A stretch of 64,000 nt of DNA from Limnohabitans sp. 2KL-27 (GCF_001269345.1 NZ_CXOP01000002.1:62853-126852), one strand, 5' to 3'. Positions 26,051 through 34,705 are shown, numbered from the stretch's first letter. Program-made: numbers and translations. Notes: a model not told the origin generated them from the sequence alone.

Positions 26051-26699
26051 TTTCTTTGGCGACAAAAACAGCCAAGGAGCGCGAACGCACATTGAGTTTT
26101 CTGTAGATATTGCGCAAGTGCTGGTTCACGGTGTGCGGGGAGATGTTGAGGCGATCGGCGATGAGGATGATGCTCAAACCGAGTGCCAATTGGGTCAGCA
26201 CATCGACTTCGCGTGCGCCGAGTTGGAACCGGGCAATGGCTTGTGCGCGGGCCTGATGGCTGGCGGGCTCTTTGGGCGATTCTGAAAGTTGCTGGATGAG
26301 GATTTTGGCAATGGGCGCGCTGATGGGGGATGCGCCGTTGTGCAGGGCCACGATTTTTTCGATCAAGGCCTGGCTGGATTCGTCTTTGAGCAAATACCCC
26401 TTGGCGCCTGCTCGGATGCTGCGGCCCACATGTTTGGCGTCACCAAAGGTGCTGAGCACCATGCTTTGTGCATGGGCACAGTGTTCCTGGATGTAGGCAA
26501 TGACGTCCACCCCGTCGACGTCGGGCAGCCCGAGGTCGACCAGGTAGACATCGGTGATGTCTTGATCGATCAGCGCCATGGCTTCAGCACGGTGGCCTGC
26601 CGATCCTGTCAAAACACACAGATTGGATGACCGGATGATGGATTCCAAATGGGTGCGAACAGATTGGTCGTCTTCAATGATGGCGACAGAAATGGTCAT
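26037..26699 (-). CDS. NarL/LuxR-type response regulator
   Basis: A 220-residue transcription factor. The receiver domain has the acidic pair in IIEDDQS, the phosphoacceptor D55 (LVDLGLPDVDG) and the conserved K105 (GAKGYLLKDE). After a linker, residues ~155-215 form a LuxR-type helix-turn-helix (LGAREVDVLTQLALGLS, then NISPHTVNQHLRNIYRKL). It is the cognate partner of the kinase whose gene overlaps its 3' end. The gene order regulator-kinase-pilin operon on one strand makes fimbrial control the best guess. It starts at the ATG at 26699 and is divergent from rep. Confidence 0.92.
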   Translation of the reverse strand: MTISVAIIEDDQSVRTHLESIIRSSNLCVLTGSAGHRAEAMALIDQDITDVYLVDLGLPDVDGVDVIAYIQEHCAHAQSMVLSTFGDAKHVGRSIRAGAKGYLLKDESSQALIEKIVALHNGASPISAPIAKILIQQLSESPKEPASHQARAQAIARFQLGAREVDVLTQLALGLSIILIADRLNISPHTVNQHLRNIYRKLNVRSRSLAVFVAKENGLV

Positions 26700-26907
26700 G
26701 GATGGGCTCTTTTAAAGCGGGGCGCCATTTCAAGCAGATTCAGGCCATTGTGGATGCATAAGTGCGTATTAAATTCTACATACACTAGGATTTTTGCCAC
26801 CCCATACCCACAAACTGTAGGCTTTTGGCCATGGCGGAGGTCGTTTGGCGGAGCTTGAATCGGGATCGGCAGCTGCATGATTGACGATTTTCGGATTATG
26901 AATCGAT

Positions 26908-26925
26908 AGCAATATCTAAATTGCT
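26908..26925. promoter_or_regulatory. Short inverted repeat in the regulator/rep spacer
   Basis: AGCAAT and ATTGCT flank a 6-bp centre (ATCTAA) in the AT-rich half of the spacer, about 210 bp upstream of the response-regulator start. It is a possible operator; six-base arms are weak evidence. Confidence 0.25.
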
Positions 26926-27046
26926 TCGGAGTGCGGCCATTTTCTGACTTATCTTTTGGGGTTGGAATAGCCTATTTAAGTCATTGCCTCGCTGGTTGGT
27001 CCCTTTGTTGGGCAGGGCTGGCACGGGTTTGAGCACGCATGGGTAC

Positions 27047-27062
27047 AGGCGTCTGGACGCCT
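27047..27062. promoter_or_regulatory. Compact hairpin upstream of rep
   Basis: AGGCGTC and GACGCCT pair perfectly around TG, about 85 bp upstream of the rep ATG. It could be a leader structure; no T-run follows, so it is not a Rho-independent terminator. Confidence 0.3.
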
Positions 27063-27145
27063 CGCAGGCCCGCGTGCGTCGCCCTGGCAAACGGCTATCA
27101 TGGCCCGCTTTGCTTTGCCTTCTTGGCCCCCAACCCCCTCCCCCC

Positions 27146-29233
27146 ATGTCAGCCGGACTCAACAACGCCCAACTCGACGCCGTGAACTATGTTTCAGGCC
27201 CCTGCTTGGTGCTGGCCGGGGCGGGTTCGGGCAAAACGCGGGTGATCACGCACAAGATCGGTCGCCTGATCGAGGCCGGGCTGGAGCCCCGGCGCATCGC
27301 GGCCATCACCTTCACCAACAAGGCGGCCGCCGAAATGCGCGAGCGCGCCAAGCAGCTGATTGACCGCGCTGCCAAGGACGTGCTGATTTGCACTTTTCAC
27401 GCCTTGGGCGTGCGCATCATGCGCGAAGACGGCCATGTGCTGGGCCTCAAGCCCCAATTCAGCATCATGGACGCGGACGATGTGACCAGCATCCTCAAAG
27501 ACTGCGGCGGCACCACCGATGCGGCCACCGCCCGCCAATGGCAATGGACCATCAGCCTGTGGAAAAACATGGGGCTGAACGCCGAGCAAGCGGCAGCGCA
27601 AGCGCCCGACGACCATGCCCGCGTGATCGCCCGCATCATGGCGCTGTACCAAGAGCGGCTGAGCGCGTACCAAAGCGTGGACTTTGACGACCTGATCGGC
27701 ATGCCGCTGAAGATGCTGGCCGAGTACCCCGAGGTGCGCGAGCGCTGGCAGGCCAAGATGGGCCATGTGCTGGTGGACGAATACCAGGACACCAACGCCA
27801 CCCAATACGAGGTGCTCAAACACCTGGTGGGCGAGCGGGCCCGCTTCACGGCGGTGGGCGATGACGACCAGTCGATCTACGGCTGGCGCGGGGCGACCCT
27901 GGACAACCTCAAGCGCCTGCCGGTGGATTTCCCGCAGCTCAAGGTCATCAAGCTGGAGCAAAACTACCGCTCCACCAGCGCCATCTTGCGGGCGGCCAAC
28001 CACGTGATCTTGCCCAACCCCAAGCTGTTTCCCAAAACCCTGTTTTCAGAACTGGGCGAGGGCGAGCCGGTGCGGGTGGTGGACGCGGTGAACGAAGAGC
28101 ACGAAGCCGACCGGGCGGTGGCGCGCATCCAGTCGATCCGCAGCGGCCACTCGCTCGGCTCCCCCCACCGCGAATTCAAGGACTTTGCCATCCTGTACCG
28201 GGCCAACCACATGGCCCGCCCATTTGAGCAGTCGCTGCGCCGCGCCAACATCCCCTACAAGGTCTCGGGCGGGCAGAGCTTTTTCGACAAAGCCGAGATC
28301 AAAGACCTGTGCGCTTGGTTTCGCCTGTGGATCAACAACGACGACGACCCGGCTTTTTTGCGGGCCATCACCAGCCCCAAGCGGGGCATAGGCCACCAGA
28401 CGCTGGGCCAGTTGGGCACCTTTGCCACGCAATACAAGCTCAGTCTTTTCGAAGCCTTGTTTGCGGGCAGCTTGCCCAGCGCGGTGAATGCCCGCGCCAT
28501 TGCTGGCTTGCACGAGTTTGGCCGCTACATCAACGATTTGGAGCACCGGGCCCGCCACACATTGGGCAAAACGGACGCCCTGGCTTTCTTGCTGGCGTGG
28601 TTGCAGGAGATTGGCTACGAGTCGCACCTGTACGACGGCGAAGACAACGAAAAAGTGGCTGCGGCCCGCTGGACCAACGTGCTCGAGTTTTGCGACTGGA
28701 TGGCCGGGCGCTGTGGCGGTGAGATCGACGACGTGACAGGGGCTCAAACAGGGGCCGAGGCTTCTGACACCAAAAACCTGCTGGAGGTGGCGCAAACCAT
28801 CTCGCTGATTTCCACCCTGAGCGAACGCGAGAAAGACCAAAACGTGGTCACGCTGTCGACCCTGCATGCCTCCAAGGGTCTGGAGTGGCCGCATGTGATG
28901 CTGGTGGGCGTGAACGAAGGGCTGCTGCCCTTCAAGCTCGGCGACGACGACAGCACCCCCGGCGCCACCCCCGAGGGCATCTTGCTGCGCCTGCAGGAAG
29001 AGCGCCGCCTGATGTATGTGGGCATCACCCGCGCCAAGCGCAGTCTGGCCGTGAGCTGGACCCGCCGCCGCAAAAAAGGCCGCGAAACCGTGGCCGCCCT
29101 GCCCAGCCGCTTCATTGCCGAAATGCGGCTGGACGAAAACACCACCAAGGAAGACCCGCGCGAAAAACTCAAGGCGCTGCGGGCCGAATTTGCGCAACGC
29201 GCCGCCGATGCGGCCGCGAAAGCACAGCCATGA
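27146..29233 (+). CDS. rep: ATP-dependent DNA helicase Rep (UvrD/PcrA superfamily)
   Basis: A 695-residue SF1A 3'-to-5' helicase. Motifs in order: Q-motif LNNAQLDAV, Walker A AGAGSGKTRVI (~residues 25-35), TFTNKAAAEM, Walker B VLVDEYQDTN, VGDDDQSIYGWRGA, LEQNYRSTSAIL, TLHASKGLEWPHV and VGITRAKRSL. Rep removes proteins from DNA ahead of forks; the DADD segment (FSIMDADDVTSILKD) and length favour Rep over UvrD, though UvrD remains possible. The ATG at 27146 starts right before the Q-motif; the open frame continues upstream without homology. Its stop overlaps the next gene's ATG (ATGA). Confidence 0.9.
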   Translation: MSAGLNNAQLDAVNYVSGPCLVLAGAGSGKTRVITHKIGRLIEAGLEPRRIAAITFTNKAAAEMRERAKQLIDRAAKDVLICTFHALGVRIMREDGHVLGLKPQFSIMDADDVTSILKDCGGTTDAATARQWQWTISLWKNMGLNAEQAAAQAPDDHARVIARIMALYQERLSAYQSVDFDDLIGMPLKMLAEYPEVRERWQAKMGHVLVDEYQDTNATQYEVLKHLVGERARFTAVGDDDQSIYGWRGATLDNLKRLPVDFPQLKVIKLEQNYRSTSAILRAANHVILPNPKLFPKTLFSELGEGEPVRVVDAVNEEHEADRAVARIQSIRSGHSLGSPHREFKDFAILYRANHMARPFEQSLRRANIPYKVSGGQSFFDKAEIKDLCAWFRLWINNDDDPAFLRAITSPKRGIGHQTLGQLGTFATQYKLSLFEALFAGSLPSAVNARAIAGLHEFGRYINDLEHRARHTLGKTDALAFLLAWLQEIGYESHLYDGEDNEKVAAARWTNVLEFCDWMAGRCGGEIDDVTGAQTGAEASDTKNLLEVAQTISLISTLSEREKDQNVVTLSTLHASKGLEWPHVMLVGVNEGLLPFKLGDDDSTPGATPEGILLRLQEERRLMYVGITRAKRSLAVSWTRRRKKGRETVAALPSRFIAEMRLDENTTKEDPREKLKALRAEFAQRAADAAAKAQP

Positions 29234-29706
29234 CCGAACACCTTTTGGCCTTTTCCACCGTCAGGCGAACCGCACTGGGCCTGCTGACAGCGCTCTTGCT
29301 CAGCGCTTGCGCCACGCCGTCCGCACGCAAGGCCTGCCCCTCGGGGCCCGAGGTGCGGGCAGACATGCTGCACGGCGTGTGGCAAGTTCACATGGCAGGC
29401 ATGTCGGCGCCGTGGACCTTGCACTTGGGGCCCCACCCGGAACACACGGGCAGCCTGCGCGGCGAACTGGTGCAAGGGCTGCAGCGTTGGCCCGTGGTGG
29501 CCGATGTGGACGATGGCGAATTCACCCTGGAAGAGTCACGCGACGGGCTGCGCATATCGGCCACTTGGCTGGGCACCCCCGCTGCAGGGCATTGCGGCCG
29601 GCTGATCGAAGGTCACCGGTATGAGAAAGATCAAAAGGGCCAAAGTTTTCGTTTGGTTCTCACGCAAAATACGGGCCCACAGACCCCCTCTGCGCCCGTT
29701 CACTGA
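29230..29706 (+). CDS. Small lipoprotein of unknown function
   Basis: A 158-residue protein with a lipoprotein signal peptide: the hydrophobic stretch TALGLLTALLLSAC ends in a lipobox cysteine at about residue 26. The mature part (~130 residues) contains GVWQVHMAGMSAPWTLHLG and looks like a compact beta-rich domain; I do not recognise a family. Two more cysteines (KACPSG and GHCGRL) might form a disulfide. It is translationally coupled to rep through an ATGA overlap and followed after 14 bp by tonB, so it may be a periplasmic-side partner of the TonB operon. Confidence 0.7.
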   Translation: MTEHLLAFSTVRRTALGLLTALLLSACATPSARKACPSGPEVRADMLHGVWQVHMAGMSAPWTLHLGPHPEHTGSLRGELVQGLQRWPVVADVDDGEFTLEESRDGLRISATWLGTPAAGHCGRLIEGHRYEKDQKGQSFRLVLTQNTGPQTPSAPVH

Positions 29707-29720
29707 CCTGCCCCACCCCC

Positions 29721-30404
29721 ATGTCTGAGAGCACCTACCTTCAAGCACCGCCCAAGCGCAAGCTGCTGGGACTGGGGGTGGTCGTGGCTTTGCATGCTGT
29801 GTTGTTCTGGGCCATCCAGGCGGGGCTCACGCGCACCGTGATCGACAAAATGCCGGTGGTGGTGCAGGCGCTGCTGCTGGAAGAAAAGCGGCCTGAATTG
29901 CCGCCCCAGCCACCCGCCCCGCCCCCCCCGCCCAAGCCGACACCCCCACCTCCTTCGCCACCACCTCCTTTGCCACCGGCCTATGTGCCGCCTGCCGTGA
30001 CACCGGCTGCGGCGCCCCCGCCCCAGGCCATCGCGGCCGTGAGCACCACGCTGCCACCGCCTGCACCCAAAGCCGCGCCCACGCTGCCTGCCGCGCCAGC
30101 GCCAGCTGCGCCTGCCATCGCCCCGGTCCGCACCACCGCAGGCGTCAACATCGCCCAATGCGACAAGCCCGATTACCCCGCGGCCTCTCGGCGCATGGAA
30201 GAAGAAGGCACGGTGGGTTTGCGGTTTTTGGTGGGCGTGGATGGCAAAGTCATACAGTCCGAGGTGGCCAAAAGCTCTGGCTACAAACGCCTGGACGAAG
30301 CCGCACGCGCTGGTTTGGCCAAGTGCCAGTTCAAACCGGCCACCGTCGACGGCAAACCCGAACAAGCCTGGACCACCATCCAATATGTGTGGCGGCTCGA
30401 ATGA
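29721..30404 (+). CDS. tonB: Energy transducer TonB
   Basis: A 227-residue periplasm-spanning protein anchored by one N-terminal helix (LLGLGVVVALHAVLFWA, residues ~15-31, with the conserved His). A long proline-rich rod (residues ~58-90) and an Ala/Pro linker follow. The C-terminal TonB domain (~residues 150-227) contains YPAASRRMEEEGTVGLRFLV and ends YVWRLE. It couples the proton gradient, harvested by ExbB-ExbD encoded directly downstream, to outer-membrane receptors for iron chelates or vitamin B12. No Fur box was confidently found upstream, and there is no receptor gene in the window. Confidence 0.93.
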   Translation: MSESTYLQAPPKRKLLGLGVVVALHAVLFWAIQAGLTRTVIDKMPVVVQALLLEEKRPELPPQPPAPPPPPKPTPPPPSPPPPLPPAYVPPAVTPAAAPPPQAIAAVSTTLPPPAPKAAPTLPAAPAPAAPAIAPVRTTAGVNIAQCDKPDYPAASRRMEEEGTVGLRFLVGVDGKVIQSEVAKSSGYKRLDEAARAGLAKCQFKPATVDGKPEQAWTTIQYVWRLE

Positions 30405-30441
30405 CCCCCCTGATTCAACGGATTTTTAAGGAAACGCCAAC

Positions 30442-31254
30442 ATGTTCAACACTTTGAAGCACAGCCTGCTGGCCGCTGTGGTGTGTACCGGCCTTTTGTT
30501 CACAGGCCTGAGCCAGGCCGCACCCGATGCGGCCACACCGACCTCGGCCTCGGCCACCGCTGCTGCCAGTCTGGTGCCTGCCCCGGCGACGGCCCCGCAA
30601 GACAACCCTTATGGCCTGGGCGCACTGTGGGCGCAAGGTGATGCAGTAGCCAAGGGCACGCTGCTGGTTTTGGTGCTCATGAGCATGGGCAGTTGGTATG
30701 TGATCTTCACCAAATTCACCGCCCAATCCAAACTGCACCGCTTTGCCCAAACAGCGCAGGCCAACTTCTGGTCTGCAGGCTCGGTGCGCCAAGCGGCCGA
30801 TGCGCTGGAGGCCGACAGCCCGTTTCGCTTCATTGCCGAAAAAGGCCTGGAGGGCGCCTCCAAACACGAGGGTTTGCTGGGCAATGTGGACTTCAACACC
30901 TGGGTGACGATGAGCATCCAGCGGGCCATGGGCACGGTGCAAAGCCGCCAGCAAGATGGCCTGGCGGTGCTGGCCACTGTGGGCTCGACCGCACCTTTTG
31001 TCGGTTTGTTTGGCACGGTGTGGGGCATCTACCATGCGCTGGTCAAGATCGGCATGTCGGGCCAAGCCAGCATCGACAAAGTGGCTGGCCCGGTGGGCGA
31101 AGCGCTCATCATGACCGCCATTGGCCTGGCCGTGGCGGTGCCTGCGGTGCTGGGCTACAACTGGCTGGTGCGGCGCAACAAGGTGGCGATGGAAGCGGTC
31201 AATGCCTTTGGCGCTGACCTGCACGCCGTGCTGCTGGCCTCGGCCAAAAAGTGA
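30442..31254 (+). CDS. exbB: Biopolymer transport protein ExbB (MotA/TolQ/ExbB family)
   Basis: A 270-residue inner-membrane proton-channel subunit. It has an N-terminal cleavable signal-like segment (ending GLSQAAPD) and an Ala-rich spacer before the first transmembrane helix (GTLLVLVLMSMGSWYVI). The diagnostic second and third helices are APFVGLFGTVWGIYHAL and VGEALIMTAIGLAVAVPAVLGYN. The extra periplasmic N-terminus is the long ExbB form. A good ribosome-binding site (AAGGAAA) precedes the ATG at 30442. The stop overlaps the first exbD by one base (TGATG), so the two are coupled. Confidence 0.93.
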   Translation: MFNTLKHSLLAAVVCTGLLFTGLSQAAPDAATPTSASATAAASLVPAPATAPQDNPYGLGALWAQGDAVAKGTLLVLVLMSMGSWYVIFTKFTAQSKLHRFAQTAQANFWSAGSVRQAADALEADSPFRFIAEKGLEGASKHEGLLGNVDFNTWVTMSIQRAMGTVQSRQQDGLAVLATVGSTAPFVGLFGTVWGIYHALVKIGMSGQASIDKVAGPVGEALIMTAIGLAVAVPAVLGYNWLVRRNKVAMEAVNAFGADLHAVLLASAKK

Positions 31255-31694
31255 TGGGCATGAACCTCGGCCCTTCTCTGGGCAACATTTTGGGCACGAC
31301 CGACGATGACGAGGTCATCGGCACCATCAACACCACGCCGCTGGTGGATGTGATGCTGGTGCTGCTGATCATTTTCTTGATCACCATCCCGGTGGTCACC
31401 ACCTCGATCAAGGTGGAGCTGCCCAAAGAGCCCAACGTGGTGCGCGAGGCCAAGCCCGAGACCGTGGTCATCTCGGTCAACCGGGCCGGGCAAATTTACC
31501 TGTACGACACCCCGATCCCGTCCACCCGGGACCTCCAAACTCGGTTGGAAAAATTTGCCGCCATGAAGCCGCAACCCGATGTGCAAATTCGGGGCGATGC
31601 ACAAAGCGCCTTCGAGTCGGTGGGCCGCGTCATGTACGCGGTCCAACGAGCAGGCATCACCCAAGTGGGCTTCATCACCGACCCGGCTCCCTGA
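31254..31694 (+). CDS. exbD: Biopolymer transport protein ExbD (first copy)
   Basis: A 146-residue protein with one N-terminal transmembrane helix ([18 protein letters not shown]) carrying the proton-path Asp in INTTPLVDVMLVL, and a C-terminal periplasmic domain ending GFITDPAP. It forms the ExbB-ExbD motor powering TonB. The start is the ATG overlapping the exbB stop at 31254; a GTG one codon earlier and an ATG at 31260 are alternatives. A second, divergent exbD follows 28 bp downstream. Confidence 0.92.
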   Translation: MGMNLGPSLGNILGTTDDDEVIGTINTTPLVDVMLVLLIIFLITIPVVTTSIKVELPKEPNVVREAKPETVVISVNRAGQIYLYDTPIPSTRDLQTRLEKFAAMKPQPDVQIRGDAQSAFESVGRVMYAVQRAGITQVGFITDPAP

Positions 31695-31722
31695 TGCGCA
31701 TCACCCCAACAAGGACCCCCAC

Positions 31723-32154
31723 ATGGCCATGAACCTGGGCACCGGCAGCACCGACGAATCGGAAGTGATGATGGACATCAACACCACGCCGCTGATCGAC
31801 GTGATGCTGGTGCTGATCATCATGCTGATCATCACCATCCCGGCGCAATTGCACGCGGTCAACCTCGACATGCCCGTGGCCAGCAGCGCTGCGCCACCGC
31901 TGGAGCCTGTGGTGATTCGGCTCGACATCGAGGCCGACAGCCGACTGCGCTGGAACGGTCAACTGCTGGCCGACCGGCCCGCCCTGGAGGCCCAACTGGC
32001 CGAGGCTGCGGCGCGACAACCCCAGCCTGAACTGCACATCCGTTCGCATGCCCAAGCGCAGTACGCGGCCACCGCCGCCGTGCTGGCCAGTGCACAGCGT
32101 CTGGGCCTGAAGAAGCTGGGCATCCTCGGCACCGAGCGCTTTGCCGGCCCGTGA
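31723..32154 (+). CDS. exbD: ExbD/TolR-family biopolymer transport protein (second copy)
   Basis: A 143-residue paralogue of the preceding protein, with the same architecture: short cytoplasmic start, helix with the conserved Asp (INTTPLIDVMLVLIIM), then a periplasmic domain ending LGTERFAGP. Identity with the first copy is strong around the helix and weak beyond it. Two ExbDs next to one ExbB occur in several systems (for example Xanthomonas exbD1/exbD2), where the second is needed only for some substrates. The ATG at 31723 has AAGGA about ten bases upstream. A strong terminator lies 90 bp after the stop. Confidence 0.9.
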   Translation: MAMNLGTGSTDESEVMMDINTTPLIDVMLVLIIMLIITIPAQLHAVNLDMPVASSAAPPLEPVVIRLDIEADSRLRWNGQLLADRPALEAQLAEAAARQPQPELHIRSHAQAQYAATAAVLASAQRLGLKKLGILGTERFAGP

Positions 32155-32243
32155 CTGGCATGCCCTGGGCATGGGCTGCACCGCTCACTCATCTGGGAAA
32201 CCGATCACGTCGGGCATGACAGCGTCTTGGTGACGCGCCCAAA

Positions 32244-32273
32244 GAAAAAGCCGCTTCAAGAAGCGGCTTTTTT
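32244..32273. terminator. Rho-independent terminator (bidirectional)
   Basis: AGCCGCTTC and GAAGCGGCT form a perfect nine-base stem with a two-base loop, flanked by A residues on the left and six T residues on the right. It therefore works for the tonB-exbBD operon on the plus strand and the TctC gene on the minus strand, which converge here. Confidence 0.92.
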
Positions 32274-32289
32274 CAGGGTCTGAACAGCA

Positions 32290-33276
32290 TCAGTCGGCGT
32301 ACTTGCCGCCAGCGTCCACGGCTGCTTTGATCTTGACCATCTCGGCAGCCACAAACTTCTTGTGCTCTTCAGGTTCAACACGTTTGTCGTTCACCACCAA
32401 AGCGCCCAAGCCTTCGTTCTTCTTGATGAACTCAGGGTCCTTCAGGGCTTTTTTCAGGGCCTCGTTCAAAGATTTGGTGACCGCTGCAGGCGTGCCTTTG
32501 GGGGCATACAAACCGTGCCAGATGGTCAGGTTGAAACCCTTCAAACCCATTTCTTGCAAGCTGGGGTAGTGCTTGAGCACAGGGTGCGTGCTCAGCGGTT
32601 TTGCGGTTGTGACCGCGAAAGCCTTGACGCGTCCGCCTTCGATCTGGCCGGTGGTGTTGGTGGTCTGGTCACACATGACATCGACCTGGCCGCCAATCAG
32701 GGCCGTCATGGCTGGACCTGTGCCGCCGAACGGGATGGTGGTCATCGCGTCTTTGGTCTGCAGATTCGATTGCCACAAGAGGCCACAGAGGTGCGATGCT
32801 GAACCCAGACCTGCGTGGGCGATGTTGAGTTTGCCGGCGTTGGCGCGGATGTAGTTTTCAAAGTCGCGGTAGGTGTTGGCAGGCAACTGGGGCTTGCCGA
32901 CCAAGGTCATGGGCACATCGTTGACCATGCCCAGATATTCAAAGTCTTCCAGCGGCTTGTAAGACAACTTGCGGTACAGAGCAGGGGTGGCAGCCATGCC
33001 GATGTGGAACAACAAGAGCGTGTGGCCATCAGGGTTGGCTTTAGCGACTTTGTTGGCGCCGATCGTGCCGCCCGCGCCTGCGGCGTTTTCAACCACGAAG
33101 TTGCTGCCGGGAATCTGCTTGCGCATGGCTTCGGCCAAGTCGCGTGCGACGCGGTCTGTCGGGCCACCGGCAGCAAAAGGCACCACGATGGAAACCGGCT
33201 TGGTGCCGGGGAAATTTTGGGCTTGGGCACCCACCGAAACAGCGGCCAAAGCGGCCAGAGCGATCCATTGCTTCAT
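32290..33276 (-). CDS. Bug/TctC-family periplasmic substrate-binding protein
   Basis: A 328-residue secreted receptor with a cleavable signal peptide (ending VGAQAQ). Family motifs are clear: VSIVVPFAAGGPTDRVAR, VVENAAGAGGTIGANKVAKANPDGH (positions ~60-85) and PFGGTGPAMTALIGGQVD. TctC proteins bind tricarboxylates, aromatic acids or amides and deliver them to TctAB permeases, but no tctA or tctB lies nearby, the usual orphan situation in Burkholderiales. Its ATG has AGGAG about 8 nt upstream. It is transcribed from its own promoter, 166 bp downstream of the ligase gene. Confidence 0.92.
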   Translation of the reverse strand: MKQWIALAALAAVSVGAQAQNFPGTKPVSIVVPFAAGGPTDRVARDLAEAMRKQIPGSNFVVENAAGAGGTIGANKVAKANPDGHTLLLFHIGMAATPALYRKLSYKPLEDFEYLGMVNDVPMTLVGKPQLPANTYRDFENYIRANAGKLNIAHAGLGSASHLCGLLWQSNLQTKDAMTTIPFGGTGPAMTALIGGQVDVMCDQTTNTTGQIEGGRVKAFAVTTAKPLSTHPVLKHYPSLQEMGLKGFNLTIWHGLYAPKGTPAAVTKSLNEALKKALKDPEFIKKNEGLGALVVNDKRVEPEEHKKFVAAEMVKIKAAVDAGGKYAD

Positions 33277-33442
33277 CTGAAACTCCTGAAATTGATTGAA
33301 CAGTTTAAAACTTCAAGAGTGTCACGAAATGGCGGAAACTACTTAGCGGCTAACCCTTGTATGCCCTTGATTTTATGAAGGAATTGCAACACCCAGCCCA
33401 GCGCCACGCCCGCAGGGCAAACGTGTCCTGAAAACCAAAGGT

Positions 33443-34705
33443 TTATTGGTAGCTGCGGGCGTCTTCGATCACCTTGCCATCGTTGGCCAGGCTGCCTGAC
33501 TTGACCAGGTGCACGTCGCCACGCAGCTTGGTCACATCGCGCACCGCCTCGGACACCCGGGCCTTCAGGGCCTCATCGCTCAAGTGGGCGGTCTCCACGT
33601 GCAAAGCCATTTGGTCATTGGCCATCTCACCGGTCACCACCAAACGGGCTTTGCTCACTTCGGGGAAGCGTTTGACGATTTCGGCCACCTGGCCGGGGTG
33701 CACAAACATGCCCCGGATCTTGGTGGTCTGGTCGGCGCGGCCCATCCAGCCTTTGATGCGCTGGCCGGTGCGGCCGGTGGGGCACATGCCGGGCAGGATG
33801 GCCGACAAGTCACCTGTGCCAAAACGGATCAGCGGGTAGTCGGGGTTGAGAACCGTCACGACCACTTCACCCACTTCGCCCTCGGGCACCGGGTCACCGG
33901 TGCCGGGACGCACGATCTCGACGATCACGCCTTCGTCCAACACCAGGCCTTCGCGCGAAGCGGTTTCGTAAGCGATCAGACCCACATCGGCGGTGGCGTA
34001 GCACTGAAAAACGGCTACGCCCCTTTGTAAAAACCACTCACGAAGAGAAGGGGGACAGGCCTCGCCAGACACCAAGGCTTTGGTGAAAGACAGCTTTTGC
34101 CCGGTTTCCTGGGCCTTTTCAATCAAAATTTTAAGGAAACTGGGCGTGCCCGAGTAAGCGACCGGACGCAGATCGGCCACGGCAGCGAGTTGCTGCTCCG
34201 TGTTGCCCACGCCGCCCGGAAAAACGGCACAGCCCAGCGCATGGGCACCGCTTTCCATGATCCAGGCGCCGGGCGTCAAGTGATAACTGAAGCAGTTGTG
34301 CACCAGATCACCCGCGACAAAACCTGCGGCCGACATGGCGCGTGCAGCACGCCAGTAATCCGCTGCGTGGCCCTCTGGCTCGTAAATCGGACCAGGCGAC
34401 TGGTAAATGCGACGCACGCCAGTTGTTCGGACCATGCCTTTCCAACCAATCGTCGAAAAACCGCCCAATGGGTCTTGGGCGCGCAGCGCCTGTTGGCGCT
34501 CCAACAACTGCTGTTTACGCAAAACAGGCAGGCGAGCCAGAGCCGCACGGGTGTTCACGCTTTCGGCGTCCACATCCTGAAGCAACTGCGCAAAAGCGCT
34601 TGTGTGGGCCTTGGCATTGGCGATCTGCCCGGGTAGAGCCGACATCAGCGCGGCCTCGCGCTCTTGGGGTGAACGTGTTTCCAACGTGTCAAAGTGCTGC
34701 GACAT
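33443..34705 (-). CDS. Phenylacetate-CoA ligase-like AMP-forming enzyme
   Basis: A 420-residue cytosolic adenylate-forming ligase of the PaaK family. It has a short PaaK-like N-terminus, a phosphate-binding region around FSTIGWKGMVRTTGV that lacks the canonical SSGTTG-type loop, ALVSGEACPPSLREWF, the GTGDLSAI motif and the C-terminal GRADQTTKIRGMFVHPGQV. It would activate an aryl or acyl acid to its CoA thioester. The altered P-loop (TTGV in place of SSGTTG) is unusual. The start at 34705 (MSQHFDTLE) is preceded by AGGAAA. It is the last gene of the ligase-ABC operon, 44 bp after the livF-like stop. Confidence 0.82.
   Translation of the reverse strand: MSQHFDTLETRSPQEREAALMSALPGQIANAKAHTSAFAQLLQDVDAESVNTRAALARLPVLRKQQLLERQQALRAQDPLGGFSTIGWKGMVRTTGVRRIYQSPGPIYEPEGHAADYWRAARAMSAAGFVAGDLVHNCFSYHLTPGAWIMESGAHALGCAVFPGGVGNTEQQLAAVADLRPVAYSGTPSFLKILIEKAQETGQKLSFTKALVSGEACPPSLREWFLQRGVAVFQCYATADVGLIAYETASREGLVLDEGVIVEIVRPGTGDPVPEGEVGEVVVTVLNPDYPLIRFGTGDLSAILPGMCPTGRTGQRIKGWMGRADQTTKIRGMFVHPGQVAEIVKRFPEVSKARLVVTGEMANDQMALHVETAHLSDEALKARVSEAVRDVTKLRGDVHLVKSGSLANDGKVIEDARSYQ

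Larger units (their letters stand above)
26700..27145. other. Intergenic region between response regulator and rep
   Basis: A 446-bp gap holding the divergent promoters. The half near the regulator is AT-rich (about 26760-26990). It contains an AGCAAT/ATTGCT inverted repeat (26908-26913/26920-26925) and a 7-bp perfect hairpin with a 2-nt loop at 27047-27062. The rep reading frame is open back to 26984, but the upstream part lacks a ribosome-binding site and helicase homology. No RNA gene or other ORF is supported. Confidence 0.5.

Noticed and set aside
26984-27145. An upstream start for rep adding 54 residues.
   Set aside because: The added stretch lacks helicase homology and a ribosome-binding site; the ATG at 27146 directly precedes the Q-motif.
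32155-33442. A complete tripartite tricarboxylate transporter.
   Set aside because: Only the TctC-type receptor is present; no TctA or TctB membrane genes flank it.
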